NCBI RefSeq assembly: GCF_002288925.2
Contig: NW_022098036.1
Location: 42,797,633-42,861,632, forward strand
Length of the DNA stretch: 64,000 bases
DNA from: Delphinapterus leucas
Lineage: Eukaryota > Chordata > Mammalia > Artiodactyla > Monodontidae
Direction: 5' to 3'
The translations under genes were made by a program, and so were the position numbers. The notes below the pieces were generated by a model, which searched no databases, was not told the DNA's origin, and saw only the letters and a program-made list of their open reading frames with translations. Positions 34,725 to 47,087 of this stretch are shown here, piece by piece. Within the stretch, counting starts at the first letter, position 1, and each line of letters begins with the position of its first letter.

Positions 34725-35150
34725 TTTCGTATCAGTTAGAAATGGTTTTGACTGAAAGTAACAGAAACATTTCCACAAAGAGCAGTTTATTTTTCCTATA
34801 TAATCTAAAGACCAGAGGTTAGCTAATGCCGGTGTTGGTCAGCAGCTCAGTGATGTAAGGGTCCGTGTCTCCTCAACTTCTTTCACCTTTTATGATCACA
34901 AATGACCGCAGCAGCACCAGCTGCCATACTGTGTTCTAGAAAAAGGCAGGTAGGAAAAGTGACGCCAGTAGTGTGTTTTCTTTTATCCAGAAAGTTAACA
35001 TTTCCCTAGAAACTTCCCTAGCAGACTTTAAGATTTCATTGGACAGAACTTTTTAATGACTACTCCTAGGAGTTTTTAAAGTAACAGAAGGGACTGTCAT
35101 GAATGGCTTTAGCCAATCATGTTTTATTACCTAGGGTTGGGCAAACTCTG
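34725..35150 (-). mobile_element. MaLR-type LTR, antisense
   Basis: tatcagttagaaatggtttt, gactgaaagtaacagaaaca, gcagctcagtgatgtaaggg, tttatgatcacaaatgaccg and gatttcattggacagaact form the reverse of the LTR family seen at 19.9 kb. Confidence 0.6.
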
Positions 35151-36877
35151 TTCCAAACAAAATTAGGACACTGTAAGCCAGAAAAAATGCTATGAGAGGT
35201 TCTTGGGAAGACATCCAACCATGTCTTCCACATACATATCTGGAGACATTATGAAGAACAAGATTTTAGGAGAGAAAAACAATATGCCAGTGCTTGCACT
35301 GTGTGTGTGTGTGTGTGTGTCGTGATAGTGATGGTGGGAGTTTTAACGTTTTTCTTCCTTGATTGCCAACTGCCTAGTTTGGGAAAGGACTGGCAGAAAT
35401 TCATCTGGTGATGTCTTCAAAGTGATGGATTCTCCTAGAATCAGCCAATTTTGATGCTGCCCTGTGGAAATCCCTGCTTTTCTAGCTTTGCCAAGATAGA
35501 GTGATGGCCACAGTCTGTCTTTGCAAGAGCGGGAGCTTTAGCTGACTCTCCAATCTGTCATATACTTTACTCTTTAAGTTTTGATACTGAAAGGAGAAGG
35601 CATTCTATATCATCAGTGTAAAGTGCCTATTGAAGTGAGAATCATAAAAGTGATAATTATAGTGTATGGTAGAGAAACTCATTCGGTCCGATAGGCTTCT
35701 GACTTATGTCTTCTCGCTTAATTATAGGATCAACCCAGTATGCCATGCCTGTAGTTTCTGGTGACCCACTGCTTCCTTTACATGACGACGTATGGCGTAC
35801 TTAAATAGGGTATTCATCCCATCATCTGCTTGACAGCAATCCCGGCGCCCCCTCCTTCCCCTCTCACATCCCCTGGGAAATTCCTCTGCCTACCTCCCAT
35901 TACGGGAGTGACTAGAACCTAGTGCTCTGACTCGCTGCTTATTTATGGAGTCAGTGTTAACTCTGTGGACACATCAGTGTTTAAAAAGGAAAGGAGGGAG
36001 ACATCTGTGACCCAGACAATGACAAGAGGTCTCAATTTATGACTGCCAAATTGCCGAGTGATTTTATTAATACCAGTCTCTGAAACACAAGAGAAAGGTG
36101 CTTTGAAAGCCTTTTGGTCACATGGCAGGAATACAATCCTATATGAATTATCAGCTAAGTTTCTTTTTTTTTTTCTGCACACACAGTAGAGCCTGGATTA
36201 TTTACAGTTCATCGGGATGCTTCAGGGTTATACTGCTGCCAACCAACAGATTTCTTTGTTTTAAGATTGCAATAGATGCTACATATCTTACTATAGTAAA
36301 TTTCTCATTTCTCACTATAGCCACATAAAAGCCAAAGGTCCTTCCAATTAGCTGGAGGGCACTTAGTAATAATTTATATCTACCACAATAATGATAGCCC
36401 CATCTTTTTATTAGTTATACAGACTCCCTCAAGATATTTTATTTGCAATCTTGATGGAAGTTTTCACTTTATTAGACTTCTATAGATTGCCTTCTGGATT
36501 CATATAGAAGCTGTTTAGAAGCTATCTTTGCTTCTGTTTTTTCAGCCCAACAAAGTAAAATCATTCTGTTCTTGGCTATTCTTCCAAATGTGATTCTTTA
36601 CCTTGTGGTCCATTTGGAATTAACATGAGTTGAGCTATTCATTCCACATGAATTAGTAGGTTTTTAAAATTATTGTCCATTACTTGCTCAGATACTGTGG
36701 TTTATTTGAATCCAGGGAAAGTCAAACTATACTACAGATTCATATTAGGGAGCCTCAGTTGATATATTAAAGGTAAAAGCAGCAAGGCTTTTTTTTTCCT
36801 TAAAACTCATCAATATTAATTGAACAAATAAGGCATTAGAGACTCAGTATTTCAGAAAGATGGCTGATAATCTGCTC
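35151..36877. other. Unassigned stretch with short (GT)n
   Basis: A (GT)10 tract lies at 35301-35320. No other repeat or gene is recognised. Confidence 0.4.
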
Positions 36878-37225
36878 AGGCTGCCAAAATATGATAGACT
36901 GGTTGGCTTAAGTAAAAGAAATGTATTCTCTCACAGTTCTGGAGGCTAGAAGTCCAGATCAGGTTGCCAGCATGTTCTGGTTCTGGTAAGAACTTTCTTT
37001 CTGGCTTGCAGACAGCTGCGTTCTCACTGTGTTCTCACATGGCAAGGAGAGACAGAGAGCAAGCTCTGTGGTGTCTCTTCTTATAAGAGCACTAATCCCA
37101 TCTTGAGGATACCATCCTCATGACTTATTTGCCTCTCAAAGGCCCCATCTCCAAATGCCATCATATTGGGGGCTAAGGCATCCACATATGAATTTCGGGC
37201 GTACATAATTCAGCCAATAACACTG
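36878..37225 (-). mobile_element. MaLR-type (MLT1/MST-like) LTR, antisense
   Basis: ctcacagttctggaggctag, aagtccagatcaggttgcca, tgttctcacatggcaaggag, tcttataagagcactaatcc, ctcaaaggccccatctccaa and atatgaatttcgggcgtaca give the complete reverse-order signature of an MLT1/MST-like LTR. About 350 bases and near full length. Confidence 0.85.
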
Positions 37226-37297
37226 GCTAAAATACGTAAATATCCTCCAGCAGAAAACATTTAATACTGCTAATGTTGATAGATCAAAAAAAGTGTA

Positions 37298-37597
37298 GGG
37301 CTTCCCTGGTGGCGCAGTGGTTAAGAATCCACCTGCCAATACAGGGGACATGGGTTCGAGCCCTGATCTGGGAAGATCCCACATGCTGCAGAGCAACTAA
37401 GCCCGTGTGCCTCAACTACTGAGCCTGTGCTCTAGAGCCCACGAGCCACAACTGCTGAAGCCTGCACACCTAGAGCCTGTGCTCCTCAACGAAGAGTAGC
37501 CCCCACTCGCCGCAACTAGAGAAAGCCTGCGTGCAGCAATGAAGACCCAACACAGCCAATAAATAAATAAATAAATAAATAAATAAAATCTATTTTT
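37298..37597 (+). mobile_element. CHR-type SINE, long variant
   Basis: Head gggcttccctggtggcgcag, A box tggcgcagtgg, B box gggttcgagccc, then the long tail module with gccgcaactagagaaagcc and a (AATA)n/A-rich end at 37558-37597. Perfect target duplications aaaaaaagtgta flank it at 37286-37297 and 37598-37609. The two long frames overlapping it on the minus strand are SINE read-through. Confidence 0.97.
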
Positions 37598-37684
37598 AAA
37601 AAAAGTGTAAATGTCAGTTGAATTAGCAAAAAAGAAAAGGAAATCTTCAGATGCTAAAAACAAAGAACTTGAACAGAGAAGGTA

Positions 37685-38064
37685 AACTTACACTTAGGTT
37701 GACTAGAGTGGGTTATTGTCCAAGTAACATAATAGATTGGGTTTTAGTTCCCCATCAGAGAAAGAACATGAGGCTCTGGACCCATACAAAGCAAAGTGTT
37801 GGCACTACAACGTTTGCATAAGTCTAAGAACTTGAAAGCGTGGACAAGAAAAAAAAATCAAGATATGTGGAGATGTTTGTGCTCTGTAAAATAAATCAGA
37901 GGAAATTACCAGAAAGAAGCAAGAGAAGTAAAAACACAGAAAACATGCAAAGGAGCTTAATAAACAGATAAAATAAGGTTGTCCAACATTCCACTAATAG
38001 GATTCCAGAAATAAAAAATAAACAGGCAGGTAATAAATTTTGAAAACAACAAACAAGCAAAGAC

Positions 38065-38095
<31 letters not shown>

Positions 38096-38487
38096 TACAT
38101 ATATTTATTTATATACCACACCTAGGCACACTATAAACCAAATACAGAATATCAAAGACAGAGTAAACCTGAGAAGCTAATAGGCAAATCATAGTCAAAA
38201 AGCCATTTGACTGACAACAAACTGTTAAACTGCAATAACAGAGGTCAGATGACAATGGAATGATATCCTCAAATTGCTAAGTAAAATTACCTTTGAGACT
38301 AGAAATTTATATTTCGTTAACCTAGCCTTCAACCATGAGGCCATACTAAAATTAGTTAATGAATATATTTCTGGAAGAAAGAAAATTAACTTAGAAGTAA
38401 AATGGGAGATGCAATGAGCAGTGGAATGTATTTTAGTATTTTTTATACTTTTCTGTATGTTTGAAATATGATTAAAACTAAGAAATT
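37685..38487 (+). mobile_element. L1M-type LINE, 5'/ORF1-side segment
   Basis: Decayed L1 text from the 5' half: agattgggttttagttcccc, cagaaaacatgcaaaggagc, ttaataaacagataaaataa, cagatgacaatggaatgata and tcctcaaattgctaag. It corresponds in inverted order to part of the antisense L1 at 7.9-8.2 kb. It contains a (TA)n tract and is cut by a CHR SINE at its right end. Confidence 0.65.
38065..38087. repeat. (AT)n microsatellite
   Basis: Perfect AT run followed by a short AC run to about 38095, inside the L1 remnant. Confidence 0.95.
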
Positions 38488-38695
38488 GGGCTTCTCTGAT
38501 GGCGCAGTGGTTGAGAGTCCACCTGCCGGTGCAGGGGACGCGGGTTTGTGCCCCGGTCCAGGAAGATCCCACATGCCATGGAGTGGCTGGGCCCGTGAGC
38601 CATTGCCGTTGAGCCTGCGCGTCCGGAGCCTGTGCTCCGCAACGGGAGAGGACACAACAGTGAGAGGCCCACATACCGCAAAAAAAAAAAAAAAA
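38488..38695 (+). mobile_element. CHR-type SINE, short variant
   Basis: gggcttctctgatggcgcag head, gggtttgtgccccgg B box, body through cgcgtccggagcctgtgctc and a terminal ataccgc followed by a pure A tail at 38680-38697. Target duplication aagaaatt at 38480-38487 and 38696-38703. The 149-codon minus-strand frame at 38225-38674 is largely antisense SINE. Confidence 0.97.
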
Positions 38696-38703
38696 AAGAA
38701 ATT

Positions 38704-39389
38704 ATAAAGACCTTTTTAACTAGTAATGAAAGCATGACTTTCTGACTCCCCCCGTCCCCTTCCCCTCTCTCCCTTTTTTGCTTTCTCTCTTTCTACTTTT
38801 CTGCAGAACTTAAAACTTATGCAAGACAGTTTAACCATTATGTAGTATAGGAAGAATATCTGGGATCTGTGAACTTTCAAGAATATTTGCAACCTGTATA
38901 CAAACTTTACTGTCTCCAAAATAATTTTTTTTTAAACTGCAGTCAAATTTTTAAATGTTTATTGAACTGTCTACTCTACAAAATATTGGCAACCTCATTA
39001 AACATTAAATTTAAATTCCATAAAAATTTTACTTCCTAAGAAAAAATTTAGATTTTTTTTTTTTTTTACTTTTAAGGAATTCCTAAAATTCCAATTCAAT
39101 AAATAACAAATTACTATGGGGCCAAGTAGTTTTAAAAGCAAAATTATTTAAAATAAAAACTATCAAAACTGTTTACCTTCTGAATTTTTCTTTAATGTGG
39201 GATTTGATTATATTTTAATATGCTTGATATGATGTAGAATATGGTCTCCAAAAACAGAGAACACAGGGTCTATGATGGTTCTTCAGTGGCCTCCTCACCA
39301 GGAATATTCATTGTACAACATGTACAGAGTATGGATGGATTTGGTCCGACAACTATGCTTTTTACCCTAGCTCCTTTTCTTCTTCCCTA
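38704..39389. other. Unassigned AT-rich stretch
   Basis: May be a continuation of the L1 remnant at its left end. From 38930 on no family is recognised. T/A homopolymers occur near 38925 and 39053-39067. Confidence 0.4.
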
Positions 39390-39652
39390 TGGCTATCACA
39401 AGAATAATGTTTATTGAGTTATCATATGTCAGACACTGTGCCCAGAGTTCCAAATGCTTTAACTCCTTTAATCCTCATGATAGCAGTAGGAAAGAGGCTC
39501 AGTTATCTTTAGTTTATAGATATGGAAATTGCGGCTTAGAGAGTTATGAAACTTGCCAAAAATCACACTGATAGAAAGTGTTGAAAAGAGTTAGGAAATG
39601 AGCCTTTCTGACTTCAGTGCCTTGTCCTGGCCCATTATGCTATGTTGACCTC
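39390..39652 (-). repeat. MIR SINE, antisense, near full length
   Basis: atgtcagacactgtgcccag, actcctttaatcctcatgat, gatatggaaattgcggctta, acttgccaaaaatcacac and cccattatgctatgttgac match reverse MIR from 3' end to head. Confidence 0.9.
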
Positions 39653-40044
39653 ACAATCTCTACAGAAAGTAAGAATGTTGTTGGCAGGCCTAATATTTGC
39701 CAAATGAATTCAGTTCACTTTCATTATAACTTCTAAAGCATTGGACAGAAAAAAATTCATATAATGATGGTTTGAAATTTCTAGTGATGGCCAGAGGCAG
39801 GGCCTTTAGCGGTCCCAAGCACTAAAATATTATGGTAATTATGGAGTTTTTTTGTCCCTCTCCACCCTGCATCTAATCAAAATGTTAAAAATACTAAACT
39901 GTAAAATTAAGGGTAAGATAGCCAGAGTCCTATTTTTGTCCATGGTGATTGTTTTTTCTGAAATGTCACATATCAGGTTATTTCAAAAAAAATTTTTTTT
40001 CTATTAAATTACCTAATTTTGCTGGTGTCTTAGGTATAAACTTG
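39653..40044. other. Unassigned stretch
   Basis: Nothing recognised. Confidence 0.4.
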
Positions 40045-40049
40045 GTCTG

Positions 40050-40417
40050 CGTGATGGTTAATTTTATGTGTCCACTTGCTAAGCATGTTTGGAGGAAATG
40101 AACATGAACATTTAATTGGGAAACTGTGAGTAAAGCAGACTACCCTCCATAATGTAGGTGAGCCTTATCCAATCACTGAAGGCCTGAATAGAACAAAAAA
40201 GACTGTCCTCCCTGATCAGGAAGGAATTCTCCATCAGACTGCCTTCAGATTTCGTCTGCATCTGTAGCTCCTACGTCTCCAGCCTGTAGGCACACACTGC
40301 AGTTGGACTTGCCAGCCTCCATGATCACGCGAGCTGATTCCTTTATAATAAACCTCTTTTTATATATATATATACATCCTACTGGTTCTGTTTTTCTGGA
40401 GAATCCTGAATAATACA
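40050..40417 (+). mobile_element. Solo ERV-L-type (MLT2-like) LTR
   Basis: Begins cgtgatggttaattttatgt, where the family starts TGTGATGG, so the first base appears mutated. It continues with aagcagactaccctccataa, gccttatccaatcactgaag, cctccatgatcacgcgagct and ttataataaacctc (polyadenylation-signal region), ending ctgaataataca. 5-base duplications gtctg flank it at 40045-40049 and 40418-40422, as expected for ERV-L. No internal viral sequence adjoins, so it is a solo LTR. The name MLT2 is tentative. Confidence 0.82.
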
Positions 40418-40492
40418 GTCTGTCTGCTGGGTAATCCACATTTCCAAAGGCCTGCCCTCAGTCAAGTGTCTTAAATCTGTCTTTTCTTTTTT

Positions 40493-40696
40493 TTTTTTTT
40501 TTTTGCGGTACGCGGGCCTCTCACTGCTGTGGCCTCTCCCGTTACGGAGCACAGGCTCCGGACGCGCAGGCTCAGCGGCCATGGCTCACGGGCCCAGCCG
40601 CTCTGCGGCACGTGGGATCCTCCTGGACCGGGGCACGAACCCGCGTCCCCTGCATCGGCAGGCGGACTCCTAACCACTGCGCCACCAGGGAAGCCC
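40493..40696 (-). mobile_element. CHR-type SINE, short variant, antisense
   Basis: Begins on the plus strand with the T-tail (about 40487-40504), then gcggtacgcgggcctctcac, ggctccggacgcgcaggctc, a B-box complement (ggcacgaacccgc) and gccaccagggaagccc. Near-identical duplications tgtcttttcttttt (from 40479) and tgtattttcttttt (40697-40710) flank it. It has high CpG content and little decay, so it is young. Confidence 0.96.
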
Positions 40697-40710
40697 TGTA
40701 TTTTCTTTTT

Positions 40711-40889
40711 AAATGTTAATGTTTGAATCCTCAACGCAGTACTGTCTCACTTTGCAGAACATGCAATTGAGTATTTACTGAAAAAAATGGTGTTTCTCCC
40801 TCTTACTTCTGTGGTGTTGAGGACACGCTCCACAATTTGTCTTTTTCCTCAGGTCTCCTACTGAAACTTAACTTTGGTTTAAGAAACAA
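40711..40889. other. Unassigned short stretch
   Basis: Nothing recognised. Confidence 0.4.
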
Positions 40890-41095
40890 GGTAACATAAT
40901 TGTGAACACGGGCTTTGGAATCAGTGCTTCATTTCAGTCCCAATGTCCTGTGACCTTGGGCAAGTCACTTTGAGCCCCACTACCCACATTGGTGAAATAT
41001 GAAGCTCAAAAGAGATATTGTTTGTAAGGTTGTTTCACAAGGGTGTGCTAATGCAAGTGTTCGATAAACGCTGATTACTTGGATTATTCTAGGTA
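40890..41095 (+). repeat. MIR SINE
   Basis: tgaacacgggctttggaatc, tgtgaccttgggcaagtcac, tggtgaaatatgaagctcaa and gtgttcgataaacgctgatt are in MIR order. The head is partly truncated. Confidence 0.85.
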
Positions 41096-44000
41096 TTATA
41101 TTATTAAGCATGTAAGCATGTATGTAATTCCTCACCTTTTAGCTATAGTTTTTGGCCATTGGTGAAGATGGATTTAAAAACAACTAATTCAAAGGTCCTT
41201 TTGAAGTTGTCCTATGGGCCCATAGTGGAAGGGATTTGAGAGCCTGCATATTAACTGAGAGACCCTGAATATGAACTGGGCATAGATATTGCTTTAGGAC
41301 AGACTATCCCCTGTCCTAAGTATGGTGGCGGTCTCCAAACAACTTAGAACTCTACAGTAACATATTACTCCTTGTTCTCCAGCTACCATCTTACTTAGCT
41401 CCACTGCTGAAAAATCAAGGCTATTCTTTTCTTGCCTGCTATCCAGCTACCGAAGACTCTGTGGGTGACTGTGCCTGATATCGTTGTTCCCTTTTCTCAT
41501 CTCCTCCCTCGACTGGTGTCACAAATACAAGTTTGGTCACTGCCTACTCTACACAAAAGGTGCCCCTCTGAGCATTTCTTAAGAGTCCAGCCCACCTGCT
41601 TGTGGGTTTTCATATAATTTTCAAGCTCATGAGAGACACATTTCCTACTTTTTAATATACCAGATATTGAACTAGTTCCAACTGATTCCATGAGATCCTC
41701 CTACCTTTCACCAGGAAAACATCAGAATATGCAGTATGGTGCACCTGTTAAATTTCTTTTTTGTGTCCAGATTTTTTAAAGTTTAATATAAAAACAACTT
41801 CAGCTTAAAAAAAAAAATTAAATCCCAAATCCAGCAAGTTTTAGCACTGGTCATAGGATTTTCCTCCATCCACAAGAATAGGGAAATCAAGGGAGTTTCC
41901 ATTTAAACCCTTCGAGAATCCCATGCTATTTGAGTGGAGGCCTTGAGAGCCATGACTTATCCTGTGTTTGCTGCAGTGTTTGGTTCTCAGAGACAAGGGT
42001 CAAAATGACTTTCTAAAGGCTGGCTTTCCCCAGAGGCTACTTTTTATGTAGAAGCCCTCATCTCATAAACAATTGAATGAGTTCACATTAACCACTATCA
42101 ATAGCAAAAGCACACAAAACATAAAGAAATCACCTAAAGTAATGTTTTTGAACCAGCTGCTAAATTAAGTAAAGTATTTGTTTTATTGCACATTTGCATA
42201 ATAGGGCAAACTAGAAACTCTCTGTAACAGATGTGCTGGTGGCAGGGAGATTTGATTACTGGCTTCTGTTATTAATCACTGCACAAATCTTAAATGATTT
42301 GTTTCTACAGTTTGATCAGTTTACATCTCAGAACGTATATTTATGTACACAATATAGAGATAAAGCATTTGTTCACACGTTTCTAGAGGCATCAATATAT
42401 TTATGGAAATTGAAGTTTTGTTGACCTAGGCACAGGAAACTTGGGCCAAAGACTGACAACTTTTGGAAAGATCCCATTATTTATTCCTCATCAAACTAGT
42501 TAATAAACAAAAACCATTTTGCTACTTCCAGAACATTATGTTCCAGTGTCTATTGTTTTGTCTCTTCCATGAAGACAAACAAAATATGTGATATTTGGAA
42601 GTCACAGGATTTGAGCCATGGACATTTCTATTTCCTACAAATCACTCCAGAATTTTGAAGAATTAGAGGGTACCATGGTATCATTGAGAACCACTGTATA
42701 GAATTGTAAAACTTATCCTTCTCTTTTTAACTTTACATTTGACATTTCATAATCCTATATCTTTGATTTCCATCAGCATTTTAAATAGGTGTAATAAATT
42801 TTGAGATGGCATGCCTAAATGAAAAATAAAAAGTAAAAACATAGGCAATATAAATACTGTCTCATTAATTTCCAATTAAGCATGATAAATGTATTATTAG
42901 TTCTACACATAAGTGTTTCCCCAATAAGTCAAAACACTAGATAATATGATCTTTTTTCAGTTGTGAGGACTGCAGTTATTTTATAAGCAAAATTTTAAAA
43001 AATAGTTAAAATACCCATAGAATGAAGCTAACGCTTCAGTCTATTGGTTCCAAGGGTTGATTTACATTATAAGGACTTGCTATAGTGATTTACCATTTGG
43101 ATTCTAACATTTCTCTTAATATTTTATACATTTTCATATATATCCAATTTGATTAATTTTGACCTCTTCCAAAATCACAATAATCAACTGGTATGGAAGA
43201 GAAAGTGCTGGGGATTTTGTTTCTCATACAATTCTGTTCTCCTAGTTTGGCCTCCTATTTCTACATGGTAAAGAGTGAAAAAAAAAAAAAGGCAAAAGTA
43301 TAAGAACTCAGGACTGAAATTAAATGCATCATTTCTGAAAACTGGATGAAATTTCAGATACAGGCTTTGTTTTTAATGCCTAGGAAAAAATTAAAATGCA
43401 TATATTTTTCTCAGTCAGAGGCAAGACTGTTATGGTTGCAACCCCTGCCTTTTTATAGTTCATCCTGGGAGCTAATGAAGCATTGCATATTGATTTCAAA
43501 TTCAAAGCATATGTAGTCACTGAGGCATTTTTTTTTTTCTTTATATAGCGTGATTTCAAAAGGAGCCCCCAGATGTGGTCATCTTACAAAATGTAATTTG
43601 GTCGAGTACTAAAGAACCTTTTCCCAGATGACAAAAGCCTTCCCCTTTGAGTTGCCTATGAGAACACAAACTGGCTGCGAAGTACACTCGCAACTCCCTG
43701 TGAAAAATGTACAGGAGCTGATGAAAATGTATTAAGGGACTGACATGTCAAGGCCATGAAGGGCATTGGGCAAATTTGGATAAATGTGTCCAGGCTTCAC
43801 AGAATCGGAATCAGAAGTGAGTTAGAGGACAATGTAAAAAGATGTTGAAAAGGGTAATGTAATCCACACAACAAACTTAACAGCATTACACACCCAGAGC
43901 CATCTCCGAAGTCATTAACGCTGTTACCAGGGGTGTCTGCCAAAGAGCCAGATGTCATTCTGCCACGACTTGGCATCTGATGGTTGTCATTTATGAGAGA

Positions 44001-44194
44001 GAATCGAGTGAGGACTGTAATTAGGTGTGTGTGAATAGAACCCTTCCTTCTGACTCCATTGGGGGCTTTTTCTAGTTCTGAACACATGGAGAACAAAGCA
44101 GGGGAGCTGATCTGCCCTTCAGACTGGTGAAAGTTCATGTGTTTTTTTCCCCTGGGGAAATGTATGGCTTATAGTTTTGTTTCATTTTTTTTTT
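41096..44194. other. Long repeat-poor unassigned interval
   Basis: About 3.1 kb without a transposon I can recognise. Homopolymer A runs occur at 41806-41817 and 43279-43291, and a T run near 43530. The sequence at 43.45-44.1 kb has the even, low-repeat look of single-copy mammalian DNA. The 113-codon minus-strand frame at 43797-44138 has no recognised domain. Confidence 0.45.
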
Positions 44195-44640
44195 CACACA
44201 TTAAGCGTTTATTGCACTCTTTGGAGACGACAAAGACATGTTCCCGGATCTGCGCCCCCCTCCCCCCCCCAAAAAAAACGCTCCAGTGGAAGAATCATCA
44301 TGTAAACAGATCAGTTACAAATATACCATGGTAAGTGCTATGTTAAAGATATTGGTTTAAAAATGGTGTTGTGGGAGTGTAAAGAGTGGAACAACAACTC
44401 TTTGGGGATGTGGGAAAGGGCTCCATAGAGGAGGAGATATTAAAGGATGAGCAAGCATTTGGCAGGTGGGTGAAGGAGGGGGTGAGCATTCTAGCAGAAG
44501 AAATCACGAGTAGACAAGTGATTATGAAATCACTTATGGAAAGGTCTGTTTTGCTCTGGGAATAGTGAGGATTTATACATGGTAAGAATCTGAGGCACGT
44601 AGACATCCTAGAGGAGAGTCAATTGAGTGAGGCACAGGGG
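44195..44640 (-). mobile_element. L2 LINE 3' region, antisense
   Basis: taagcgtttattgcactctt, ccatggtaagtgctatgtta, gctccatagaggaggagata, taaaggatgagcaagcattt and gagcattctagcagaagaaa fit reverse L2 3' text. A C-then-A homopolymer patch at 44256-44278 interrupts it. Confidence 0.68.
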
Positions 44641-44754
44641 AAAAAACTGCCTGTTTAATCCTTCCTTAATTCCTACTTTTTTTTGGAGGATAGTTAGATT
44701 AAAGAAGGTAAGTATCAACTCATGGTAATGTTCCTAAAACTTTGATGATAATAA

Positions 44755-44985
44755 TAAACATAGCTAACATTTCAGTGCTCTGTATTCAGAATTATGCTAG
44801 TTCTTACAGCAACCTTATGAAATAGATTTTATTTTTATTTTCATTTTACAAAGGAGGAAAAGGGGAATTAGAGATGCTAACTGGCATGCTTAAGTTCATC
44901 TCAAAGGCAATCAGCAAAGCAAGGGGGAATCCAGAAAGCCTGTGGCTTTGCTCTCAAATACTACACGATGTGTATCGTCACAGAG
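44755..44985 (-). repeat. MIR SINE, antisense
   Basis: gttcttacagcaaccttatg, aaatagattttatttttatt, tcattttacaaaggaggaaa and ggggaatccagaaagcctgt are in the expected reverse order. Confidence 0.8.
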
Positions 44986-46893
44986 TTATGTGTTCAGTAC
45001 CTATGGACTATCATCACGTTGGCTACAAAAATGTCCTATTCTTAAGTAGAGAGAATGTGGCCTAGCAACTAGGCCTCCAGAATCATCAGTCCACTTTTCT
45101 AGATTAAATCTAGAAATGGTACTGAGAAATAATTTTTTTTAATTAATTAAGATAGGACATTATCTGCCTCATTCCCAAATGCCTTCAACGAGTACCAGAA
45201 TACCCTGGAGGCATTGCCAGACCAAAGGGCATTTTTTTAAGCTTTCAAAATGTATTTAGTAATAGGTAGAGATGCTTATAATATAGTTATGAGCTCAAAT
45301 AAGGGGATATAAAACTTTATATACAGTATGATGATCAAATTTTTGAAGGGGTAAATATGAATCAGAAACACGTACACATATAGAGTATATATGCAAAGAT
45401 AATATTAAACATTGTCTGAATGCTAGGATTGCAAGTAATTCTTTAAAATGTTTGCATCTTTCTCCCATTAACAGGTAGAATTTGTGCAAGGAGAAAACAT
45501 AAAACACCAAGAAAGAGAGAGTGCCTGTGACAGGACACACTCCAAGTTCAGAAGGCACTTTGAGAACCACCAGAGAAGCAGCCCCGGAACTCACCTGAGA
45601 AGGGTCGAGGCCTCCTGCAAATCAGCCGAGGAATGAGGTACCATCTGCCATGGGGACACATTAGTTTCACTGGGAGCATCCCTCAGGGCCTTGGTCCCTC
45701 TACGTTTTAAAACTTCGAGGTTACTCTTTTAGTTGACTCCCAGGAGCCCAAAGCCCTTCCAAAACACCCAGGGAATCTTCTCTCACCCACTCAAGCAGGT
45801 AGAAAACCTGAAGCCAAGGTAACAACTGGATTTAACTATAAGATTATCTCACATAAAAGGAGTAGCTCCAACCCCCCACCAGAAAAGGAGTCCAGTAGCT
45901 CCTAGATATCCTTGAAGACACCCAGAACCCTAGTCCGTGTGCCTTTCTACTGAGCTTCAACTTTCTTCTCAGCACCCTAGCTGCTATAAGTATCCCAATC
46001 ACCATGTTCAGGCAGGATGTCCAGAGGCAGAGATGTGGGTCCACCTCTTTCTTACAACTTTAAGAATGAAGAAACCTTTCCTGAAAGACCCTGGCAGCTA
46101 CCTCTCATGTCCATAGGGGGCAGTCTTTGAATGGAATGAATTGGGTTTTGTGAAACTGCAGTTTCCACTTGCCTTCCTTTTGGACGTGAGCTATGTTATA
46201 TACCTCTTGGAGGCCCAATTTTTGAAGCAATTGACTAAACAGAAATATGCCCATCATTTTAGGGAAAAACAAGAGGGCAAGGGTTCTGTTCTCTGAACCC
46301 ATGTGGCTATAGTCATTGCGTTAAAAGCTTAGTAGGCAGTTTCTCTCCTATGCTATACCGGGTACAGCTGGTGGTAGTAAGGATAGGGTCAGCAAACCTC
46401 TTCCACAAGATTCTACTGAAACAATGAGACTCTTATTCTGAAAATATCTGCACACAGTTAGTTGGTTAACAGAAGGTTTCTGGCCCAGCCCTGCTGCTCA
46501 TGGTTCCAAGGCAGCTGTTGAACACTTTGGACTAAGATTGGGCTTGAAGGCAATGAAAGGATGGGCTTCAAGAAAGCGGAAGGGTGGACTTGGACATGAA
46601 GGAACACCCTTTATCAGTAGGCCAAGGTATTTCCCAGCTGTAGGGGCAGCCTCATGCCAAGACGTATGGCCTTCCTGTCCTTTGAGAATTGTTACTGCTG
46701 AAATGACAATATCGTGTCAGCGGAGGGGGCAGTGTTCCCCAAACTATGAAATGTATCCATCTGGGTGTGCCTAGGTATTCAGCTTGCCCTCCAGCTATAC
46801 GTGGTGAGTCACCGTCTTGACCAGATTTCTTGCCTTTGATAACGAAGGGATCCAAAGGGTTTTTCTTAAGTAAGCATTATGCCAAACTAGATC
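44986..46893. other. Unassigned stretch left of the hAT transposon
   Basis: No repeat family or gene is recognised. 45.5-46.9 kb is somewhat richer in G+C than its surroundings. This is the host sequence of the hAT element and resumes at 49602. Confidence 0.4.
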
Positions 46894-47087
46894 CTGTAGC
46901 ACAGTGGTCCCCAACGTTTTCGGTACCAGGGATGGGTTTCGTAGAAGACAATTTTTCCATGGACCGGGGGATGGGGGTATGGTTTCGGGATGATTCAAGC
47001 GCATTTCATTTATTGTACATCTTATTTCTATTATTATTACATTGTAATATATAATGAAATAATTATACAACTCGCCATAATGCAGAA

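Noticed and set aside
37298..37380. tRNA-like A and B boxes
   Set aside because: They are the tRNA-derived promoter of the CHR SINE; no cloverleaf-forming tRNA gene is present here or at the other copies.
43797..44138. 113-codon minus-strand frame
   Set aside because: No domain, signal or splice context; the composition is compatible with chance.
45474..45636. Possible terminal coding exon after a pyrimidine-rich run ending ttaacag
   Set aside because: The frame that is open to the TGA at 45634 has an in-frame TAG right at the proposed acceptor, and the other frames close quickly. The CAG/GTAGAA context also fits a donor equally well.
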